Assembly (NCBI GenBank): GCA_026391945.1
Contig: JAPLDA010000009.1
Coordinates: 33,932 to 97,931, forward strand
Source of the DNA: Bacteroidota bacterium
GTDB taxonomy: Bacteria > Bacteroidota > Bacteroidia > AKYH767-A > 2013-40CM-41-45
Length of the DNA: 64,000 nucleotides
Direction: 5' to 3'
Of the stretch, positions 57,384 to 64,000 are shown in pieces. How positions within the stretch are numbered: position 1 is the stretch's first letter; every line of letters begins with the position of its first letter. Position numbers and translations under genes: made by a program. Under the pieces are notes generated by a model that saw only the letters and a list, made by a program, of their open reading frames with translations, was not told the DNA's origin and did not search any database.

Positions 57384-57986
57384 ATGCATGACCTCTACGG
57401 CTTAGTTCTTACAGGTGGAAAAAGTTCCCGGATGGGAGCGGAGAAAGGTTTGCTCGATTATCATGGCAAGCCGCAGCAATTTCATGTGTATGATTTGCTG
57501 CGTTCGTTTTGTAAACAGGTTTTCATTTCATGCCGGGCTGATCAGTTACTGAATATTCCTGACGGTTATGAAGTGATAACAGATGAACCTCGTTATTCAA
57601 ACATCGGCCCCATGGCCGGTTTGCTGAGTGCGCATAAAAAATTCCCGGAAGCATCGTTTCTTGTTACGGGTTGCGATTATCCTTTTTTGACACTTGATCA
57701 CTTGGCGGAACTTGTTTCTGCGAGGAATGAAACCAATGATGCTATTTGTTTTTTGAATCCTGAAACGAACATCGAAGAACCTCTGATTGCCATCTATGAA
57801 AATCGTTCCTTTCAGGCATTGTTTGAAAATTTTGAATCGGGAAAATATTCACTCCGGCATTTTCTCCGTGAAGTTGATACAAAAAAGGTTGTTCCCGTTT
57901 CTTCAGAGTTTCTGAAAAGTGTGGATGACATGAAATCTTTTCATCTCGCGAAACGAAATCCGGCGGCAACTTATGGGCTGTCATAA
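57384..57986 (+). CDS. mobA: Molybdenum cofactor guanylyltransferase (MobA-like)
   Basis: GLVLTGGKSSRMGAEKGLLDYHGKPQ; GPMAGLLSAHK; FLVTGCDYPFL. Confidence 0.88.
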   Translation: MHDLYGLVLTGGKSSRMGAEKGLLDYHGKPQQFHVYDLLRSFCKQVFISCRADQLLNIPDGYEVITDEPRYSNIGPMAGLLSAHKKFPEASFLVTGCDYPFLTLDHLAELVSARNETNDAICFLNPETNIEEPLIAIYENRSFQALFENFESGKYSLRHFLREVDTKKVVPVSSEFLKSVDDMKSFHLAKRNPAATYGLS

Positions 57987-58015
57987 CCTGTTCATTCTTT
58001 TTCTAACTTTGAGTC

Positions 58016-58867
58016 ATGTTAAAAACGCCGGTTGCTTCCGCACGGATCATCAAAGTGAATGCAGGCATAGTCACCGAAACCGATGACCTGCTGGCTGCAG
58101 AAGAACCTTTGGAAATCCGCCTGGGATATGGTTTGGCTCATGAGAGAAACCAGAAAAGTATTTCCGTGACGATGCGCACGCCGGGAAATGATTTTGAACT
58201 GGCGCTCGGTTTTCTTTTTACCGAAGGAATCATCCGGAAGAGAAGTGAGGTGGCAGAGATAAAATACTGCACGGATTTTAACCGGCATACCAACCGTGAA
58301 AATATAGTCCGTGTTGAATTAAAAGAAGATGTTGAGTTTGATGCCGGGAAACTGCAGCGGAACTTTTATACTTCATCCAGTTGCGGTATCTGCGGAAAAG
58401 CTTCGATAGAAGCCATCAGGACGGTAAACGGTGTTCAATCTTCCAATAAAAACTTTGTTCCGCTGAATGCGTCATTCATTCAGCAGTTGCCGGCAAAACT
58501 CCGTGAACGTCAGCATGTATTTGAACATACCGGCGGGTTGCATGCTTCCGCACTTTTTCATTCTGACGGTGAACTTGTTTTTCTCCGTGAAGACATTGGG
58601 CGTCACAATGCTGTGGATAAAATCATCGGTGCTGCTTTGGAAAAAAAAATGCTGCCATTGGATGATCATGTTTTGCTGCTGAGCGGACGCGCCGGTTTTG
58701 AACTTTTGCAAAAAGCGGCCATGGCCGGAATACCTGTGGTAGCGGCCGTTGGCGCACCATCCGGTTTGGCTGTTGAAACCGCAAAGGAATTTGATATCAC
58801 GTTGATTGGCTTCCTGAGAGAAAACAGGTTCAATATTTATTCATCACCCGAAAGAATATTTTTTTAA
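58016..58867 (+). CDS. fdhD: Formate dehydrogenase accessory sulfurtransferase FdhD
   Basis: SSCGICGKASIEA; TGGLHASALFHSDGELVFLREDIGRHNAVDKIIG. Confidence 0.93.
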   Translation: MLKTPVASARIIKVNAGIVTETDDLLAAEEPLEIRLGYGLAHERNQKSISVTMRTPGNDFELALGFLFTEGIIRKRSEVAEIKYCTDFNRHTNRENIVRVELKEDVEFDAGKLQRNFYTSSSCGICGKASIEAIRTVNGVQSSNKNFVPLNASFIQQLPAKLRERQHVFEHTGGLHASALFHSDGELVFLREDIGRHNAVDKIIGAALEKKMLPLDDHVLLLSGRAGFELLQKAAMAGIPVVAAVGAPSGLAVETAKEFDITLIGFLRENRFNIYSSPERIFF

Positions 58868-58898
58868 TTTTAACTCTGACTTTTAAAATTTTCTACAC

Positions 58899-61073
58899 AT
58901 GAAAAACGATTCTGAAAACACCTTATTCAATCTTGCTGCTGAAGTCATCAATTTCACTTCACAGAATTTATTCCTGACCGGTAAAGCCGGTACGGGTAAA
59001 ACAACGTTTCTGAAATTCATCAAAGAACACACGGATAAAAATGCTGTCGTGGTGGCGCCGACCGGTGTGGCTGCTATCAATGCCGGCGGCGTGACGATGC
59101 ATTCTTTTTTCCAGTTGCCATTCGTTCCTTACCTGTCGCAGGCCATCAATTCTTCCGGAAATATTTCTACGGTCGATCGGTATAACCTTATCAAGAACAT
59201 CCGCTTCAGCCGAGAAAAGAAAGAACTGATCAATGAACTCGAACTGTTAATCATTGACGAAGTGAGCATGCTGCGTGCTGACATGCTCGACGCCATCGAC
59301 GAAATTCTCCGGCATTTCCGTCAGCAGAGAAGGCTTCCGTTTGGTGGTGTTCAGGTTTTGTTCATCGGTGATTTGTTCCAACTTCCGCCCGTGGTGAAAG
59401 AGCAGGAGTGGATGATGATGAGAGATCAGTATGCAAGCCCGTTTTTTTTCAGTGCAAAAGTGATGGAAGAACATCCGCCGTTATTCATCGAGATGAAAAA
59501 AATCTACCGGCAAAAGGAACAGTCGTTCATTGATATCCTGAATAACATCCGAAACAATGAAATGAATGAAACCGATTATGAATCGTTGCATGAGCGGTTC
59601 AGGCCGGAAGCGATGGATGTTTTTGAAAACAGCATCACGCTCACGACCCATAACCACATTGCCGACAACATCAACCAGAAAGAATTAAAAAAACTGGAAA
59701 CAGATCTTTGCCGTTTTACCGGGGAAGTGAAGGGAGAATTTTCTGACAAAGCCATGCCAACGGAGATGCAGCTTGAATTAAAAGAAGGAGCGCAGATCAT
59801 GTTCATCAAAAATGATTCGAGCGGCGAACAGAAATATTTTAACGGGAAACTGGCCGTTATCAAAAGCATCAGGGATGAGAAAATCAGCGTTCTTCTTGCC
59901 GACAGCCATGAGGAATTGATTTTGGAAAAAGAGAAATGGGAAAATATCCGCTATACATTGAATAGGGAAACGAACCGGGTGGAAGAGGAGGAACTTGGAA
60001 GTTTCACTCAATATCCTGTTCGATTAGCGTGGGCCATTACCATTCACAAAAGCCAGGGTTTGACGTTCGACAAAGCCGTGATTGATGCAGGCGCTTCCTT
60101 TGCCGCCGGTCAGGTATACGTAGCGCTGAGCCGTTGCAGGACATTGGATGGCATCGTGCTGCTGTCGCGCATTCACCCGGGCAGCGTTCAATGCGATGAA
60201 CGTATTCTCGAATTTGCCTCGCGTGAAAACAGCGAAGGAGAAATTCAGAAAATCCTTCTTGAAGAAAAACCAAAATTTGCCTCGCAGCTTTTACTGAGGA
60301 CATTCAACTGGAGAAAACTGGTGGTCGAACTGGAGTTGTTTGCTGAACAGGCGGAAGAAAAAAAATTGCCGGAGAAAGAAATGTTACTTGCTCGCATCAG
60401 CGGGATGATTGTAAAAGCAAAAGCACAACAGGAAGTCGCTGATAAATTTATTCAGCAACTTGAAAAAATCCTCCAGGGAAACCCTGTTGATACCTCATTA
60501 CTAAACGACCGTGTTCCGAAAGCAAAACAATTTTTTTCAAAAGCGCTGAAAGAGGAGTTGATTCAACCGGTGATTGACTTACAGAAGTTTCTGAAGGGAA
60601 AAAGCAAGGTGAAACAATTCATAAGATCGGTGAATGAACTTGACAATATGATCTGGAAAAAAATCAATGATGTACAACGGGTCACTTTAGGAGAGATGAC
60701 GTTTGATGTTCCGGTCATCCAAAGAGAGACAACTCCGGTGCTGATAAAAAAGGTAAAAGAGGAAAAGGGAAACAGCAAATTTGAAACACTGGAATTTTAC
60801 AAACAGGGAAAGACTATCTCCGAAATCGCTGCACAGCGTGGCTTTGCTGCCACAACGATAGAAAGTCACCTGTCGGAGTTTGTTTTAACAGGCGAAGTGA
60901 ATGTGTTTGATTTTCTCAATGAAGACCAGATCTCAAAAATCCGGGAAGCAGCGGATGAAGTCGGCTATGAAAAATTTTCTCCCATCAAACAGGTCGTCGG
61001 TGATTCCATCAGCTACGGGCAGATAAAAATGGGATTGAATTACATCAAATCAAAAAATGAAAATAAGAATTAA
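58899..61073 (+). CDS. PIF1/RecD-like AAA helicase with C-terminal HTH domain
   Basis: FLTGKAGTGKTTFLKFI Walker A; LLIIDEVSMLRADMLDAID; ITIHKSQGLTFDKAVID; C-terminal GKTISEIAAQRGFAATTIESHL. Confidence 0.88.
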   Translation: MKNDSENTLFNLAAEVINFTSQNLFLTGKAGTGKTTFLKFIKEHTDKNAVVVAPTGVAAINAGGVTMHSFFQLPFVPYLSQAINSSGNISTVDRYNLIKNIRFSREKKELINELELLIIDEVSMLRADMLDAIDEILRHFRQQRRLPFGGVQVLFIGDLFQLPPVVKEQEWMMMRDQYASPFFFSAKVMEEHPPLFIEMKKIYRQKEQSFIDILNNIRNNEMNETDYESLHERFRPEAMDVFENSITLTTHNHIADNINQKELKKLETDLCRFTGEVKGEFSDKAMPTEMQLELKEGAQIMFIKNDSSGEQKYFNGKLAVIKSIRDEKISVLLADSHEELILEKEKWENIRYTLNRETNRVEEEELGSFTQYPVRLAWAITIHKSQGLTFDKAVIDAGASFAAGQVYVALSRCRTLDGIVLLSRIHPGSVQCDERILEFASRENSEGEIQKILLEEKPKFASQLLLRTFNWRKLVVELELFAEQAEEKKLPEKEMLLARISGMIVKAKAQQEVADKFIQQLEKILQGNPVDTSLLNDRVPKAKQFFSKALKEELIQPVIDLQKFLKGKSKVKQFIRSVNELDNMIWKKINDVQRVTLGEMTFDVPVIQRETTPVLIKKVKEEKGNSKFETLEFYKQGKTISEIAAQRGFAATTIESHLSEFVLTGEVNVFDFLNEDQISKIREAADEVGYEKFSPIKQVVGDSISYGQIKMGLNYIKSKNENKN

Positions 61074-61431
61074 GGGAAACACCATCCGCTTTCGCCTCAC
61101 AAGGCCGGAGGTGAAATATTTTGGTGAACATAAAATCATCGAAGAGAAAACGGAATTCGAAAAAAACTCACTGTCGTATGTTTTGAAAATTACCGGCGAG
61201 GAAAATGAAATGAAAGCTACTTTTTCTGACGATACCATCACCCTGTTGATACCACAAGGCATTGCAGAAGAGTGGGTGAGAACGGAAAAAGTTGGCTGTC
61301 GCGGCGAGATGGATATTGGCAACGGTAAAAAACTTTTCCTTCTTCTTGAAAAGGATTTCAAATGCCTCGATCACGTGGATGAAGATCAAAGCGATCATTA
61401 TGAAAATCCATTGGCTTTAAAGAATAAATAG
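61057..61431 (+). CDS. Conserved hypothetical protein
   Basis: 124-aa ORF with ATG overlapping the helicase end and followed closely by the molybdoenzyme gene. Confidence 0.7.
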   Translation: MKIRIKGNTIRFRLTRPEVKYFGEHKIIEEKTEFEKNSLSYVLKITGEENEMKATFSDDTITLLIPQGIAEEWVRTEKVGCRGEMDIGNGKKLFLLLEKDFKCLDHVDEDQSDHYENPLALKNK

Positions 61432-61473
61432 GGTGATTCGATCACGCTCAATGAAAAGGATTCATTCAACAAA

Positions 61474-63792
61474 ATGAGTAACGAAAAAAAGAAACAACCG
61501 AATCCTGAAAACCCGGAAAAGTTTACCGGGCTGAAACTCGACCGGCCTAAATTGATCGCTGCCGGAATTCCTGCTGTGTTATCCAGTGCGCATCACATTT
61601 TAAGTGCGATGAATTTTTCCCGCGGGATGAAAGCTCTGCTCGCCCTGAACCAGAAGGACGGATACGATTGTCCCGGTTGTGCATGGCCTGATCCCGATGA
61701 TGAGCGTTCACGAATTGCAGAATACTGCGAGAACGGAGCGAAGGCCATTGCCGAAGAAGCGACCACAAAAGAACTAACTGCTGAATTTTTTAAAAAAAAA
61801 TCTGTGCATGATCTTGCAGCACTCAGTGATTATGAAATCGGGAAGATGGGACGAATTGCTCAGCCAATGTATTTACTGAAAGGTGCGACGCATTACGAGG
61901 AGATTAGTTGGGAAAAAGCATTTTTAAAAATTGCAGAACAATTAAACAATCTTGCATCGCCGGATGAAGCGGTTTTTTATACTTCGGGAAGAACGAGCAA
62001 TGAAGCGGCTTTTCTTTACCAGCTTTTTGTTCGTGAGTTCGGCACCAACAACCTTCCCGATTGTTCGAACATGTGTCATGAGTCGAGCGGAGTGGCGCTG
62101 AATGAATCCGTCGGAATCGGTAAGGGCTCGGTGAAACTGGAAGATTTTTATTGTGCAGAAGTCATCATCATCCTCGGACAAAATCCGGGGACAAATCATC
62201 CGCGAATGCTCACCGCTTTGCAAAAAGCAAAAGAGAATGGAGCCGTCATCATTTCCATCAACCCGGTTCATGAAGCCGGACTGATGGGCTTTAACAACCC
62301 GCAGACTGCAAAAGGAATTCTCGGAATGAAGTCGAAACTCACCGATCTTTTCCTCCAGGTTAACATCAACGGCGACATGGCCTTGCTGCAGGCCATTGAA
62401 AAATGTCTTCTTGAAAAAGAGAAAAAAAATCCGGGAAAAATAATTGACACTGAATTCATAGCTGAACATACCTCAGGATACGATGAATTCATTTCTCATC
62501 TTGAGAAAAAATCGATGGAAGAGTTGTCGGCATCGTGTGGTATTTCCATTGCTGAAATTCACGCTGCCGCCGAAATTTTGAAAGACAAAAATAAAATCAT
62601 TGCCTGCTGGGCCATGGGACTCACTCAACACAAAAATGCTGTGGATACGATTAAGGAAGTCACCAACCTGTTGCTGCTGAAGGGAAGCATCGGCAAGCCG
62701 GGAGCAGGAACCTGTCCGGTGCGCGGCCACAGCAATGTGCAGGGCGACCGCACGATGGGAATTTACGAGAAACCCTCTGTACCATTTTTAAACCGGCTGA
62801 AGGAAGTATATGGTTTCGAACCTCCGCGAAAAAATGGATACGATACCGTGGACGCCATCCATGCCATGCATGAAAATAAGGTAAAAGTTTTTTTTGCCAT
62901 GGGAGGAAATTTTCTTTCCGCTTCTCCCGATACCCTTTATACGGCGGAAGCGTTGCGCACGTGCAAACTCACTGTGCAGGTTTCAACGAAACTGAATCGC
63001 AGTCATTTGGTTCATGGGGAAGAAGCGCTCATTCTTCCTTGCCTCGCAAGGAGCGATCAAGATGTCATTGATGGCGAAGAACAGTTTGTCACGACAGAAA
63101 ATTCGATGGGTGTGATCCAGCTTTCAAAAGGAAACCTCAAACCAATCTCGGCAACTTTGTTGAGTGAACCGGTGATTGTAAGCCGCCTTGCGAAGGCGAC
63201 ATTCGGAAAAAGTTCAAAGGTGAAATGGGACCTGTATGAAAAACAGTACGATCACATCCGTGACGATATTGAAAAAGTAATTCCGGGTTTTGAAGAGTAT
63301 AACAAACGGGTGAGGAAGCCTGGCGGATTTTATCTCCCGAATGCTGCGCGCGAAGGAAAATTCGAAACGCTTTCCGGCAAAGCAAATTTCAACGTTGCCG
63401 ATGCCGTGAATGTAAAACTGGAAGACAACGAATACCTGATGATGACCATCCGCAGCCATGACCAGTTCAACACCACCATTTACGGGTTGAACGACCGTTA
63501 CCGTGGTGTGCTGAATGAACGCAGAATTATTTTGATGAATGAAAAAGATATCATGAGAGCCGGGTTTAAACCCGGCGATGTGGTGGATCTCTCCAACCAT
63601 TCAGACGGAGTGGAAAGAAAAGCTCATCGTTTCATTGTCATCGCGTATGACATTCCCGAGCGTTGCACCGCCACTTATTTTCCAGAAACCAATGTGCTGG
63701 TTCCCATCGGCAGTACGGCGGAGAAAAGCAATACGCCGACGTCGAAATCGGTGGTGATCAGGATCAGGAAGGTCTTAGACAGCGGTGGATGA
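61474..63792 (+). CDS. FdhF/YdeP family molybdopterin oxidoreductase
   Basis: DGYDCPGCAWPDPDDERSRIAEYCENGAKAIAEEAT; GRTSNEAAFLYQLFVREFGTNNLPDCSNMCHESSG; C-terminal molybdopterin dinucleotide-binding region. Confidence 0.9.
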   Translation: MSNEKKKQPNPENPEKFTGLKLDRPKLIAAGIPAVLSSAHHILSAMNFSRGMKALLALNQKDGYDCPGCAWPDPDDERSRIAEYCENGAKAIAEEATTKELTAEFFKKKSVHDLAALSDYEIGKMGRIAQPMYLLKGATHYEEISWEKAFLKIAEQLNNLASPDEAVFYTSGRTSNEAAFLYQLFVREFGTNNLPDCSNMCHESSGVALNESVGIGKGSVKLEDFYCAEVIIILGQNPGTNHPRMLTALQKAKENGAVIISINPVHEAGLMGFNNPQTAKGILGMKSKLTDLFLQVNINGDMALLQAIEKCLLEKEKKNPGKIIDTEFIAEHTSGYDEFISHLEKKSMEELSASCGISIAEIHAAAEILKDKNKIIACWAMGLTQHKNAVDTIKEVTNLLLLKGSIGKPGAGTCPVRGHSNVQGDRTMGIYEKPSVPFLNRLKEVYGFEPPRKNGYDTVDAIHAMHENKVKVFFAMGGNFLSASPDTLYTAEALRTCKLTVQVSTKLNRSHLVHGEEALILPCLARSDQDVIDGEEQFVTTENSMGVIQLSKGNLKPISATLLSEPVIVSRLAKATFGKSSKVKWDLYEKQYDHIRDDIEKVIPGFEEYNKRVRKPGGFYLPNAAREGKFETLSGKANFNVADAVNVKLEDNEYLMMTIRSHDQFNTTIYGLNDRYRGVLNERRIILMNEKDIMRAGFKPGDVVDLSNHSDGVERKAHRFIVIAYDIPERCTATYFPETNVLVPIGSTAEKSNTPTSKSVVIRIRKVLDSGG

Positions 63793-63917
63793 GCATCTAC
63801 AGGATGTTCGCGAGATAAAAAGCTGTTTGAATTATGAAGGTTTTATCCATTTACATGTCCTTCGGGTTCATGTCTTATCTTTATCCGGATTTTAATTGAT
63901 GCTTTATAAAAATGTAT

Positions 63918-64000
63918 ATGAAGAAAATTATTTTTATTTATTCATTGCTGATCTCAACGATCAGTTTCGGACAATCAGAAAAGGTAAGCAGTCGCGTGGA
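63918..64000 (+). CDS. Start of a secreted hypothetical protein, truncated by the window end
   Basis: MKKIIFIYSLLISTISFGQSEKVSSRV signal-peptide-like start. Confidence 0.5.
   Translation, partial: MKKIIFIYSLLISTISFGQSEKVSSRV

Noticed and set aside
61474-63792. Calling the YdeP-like protein a true formate dehydrogenase because fdhD is nearby
   Set aside because: Motifs fit the FdhF/YdeP-like group and no electron-transfer subunits are visible; substrate cannot be assigned from sequence alone.

Overview
The window looks like chromosomal DNA of a Bacteroidota member. Supporting evidence: SusC/SusD pair, several type IX secretion (T9SS) C-terminal sorting domains, a TAnnTTTG-type promoter box, a PNGase F-like protein and a DUF2723 protein. 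The centre (about 4.2-35.3 kb) is an anaerobic aromatic-degradation island. A minus-strand operon encodes MocA-like, SDR, U32 peptidase, ferredoxin, a 4-hydroxybenzoyl-CoA reductase (gamma and alpha subunits fused, plus a beta subunit carrying the extra 4Fe-4S loop) and PFOR. A divergent plus-strand run of about 19 kb encodes ATP-dependent class I benzoyl-CoA reductase (bcrC-B-A-D order), an ADP-forming acyl-CoA synthetase, an unusual BcrB/HgdA-like module, thiolase, Had, a T9SS-secreted protein, Oah, 2-oxoglutarate:ferredoxin oxidoreductase (four ORFs) and Dch. The most unusual part is 23.1-26.7 kb: an orphan BcrB/HgdA-like subunit, a free-standing protein resembling the C-terminal part of AMP-forming CoA ligases, and a fusion of a ketopantoate-reductase-like dehydrogenase with a 2-hydroxyacyl-CoA dehydratase/BCR-type activase. 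The rest includes housekeeping and envelope genes, a tRNA-Gln with tandem 3'-end repeats next to a HigBA toxin-antitoxin island, a RAYT transposase flanked by REP pairs, mosaic T9SS gene remnants, and a MobA/FdhD/YdeP-type molybdoenzyme cluster. All assignments come from reading the supplied translations and sequence; no database search was run.
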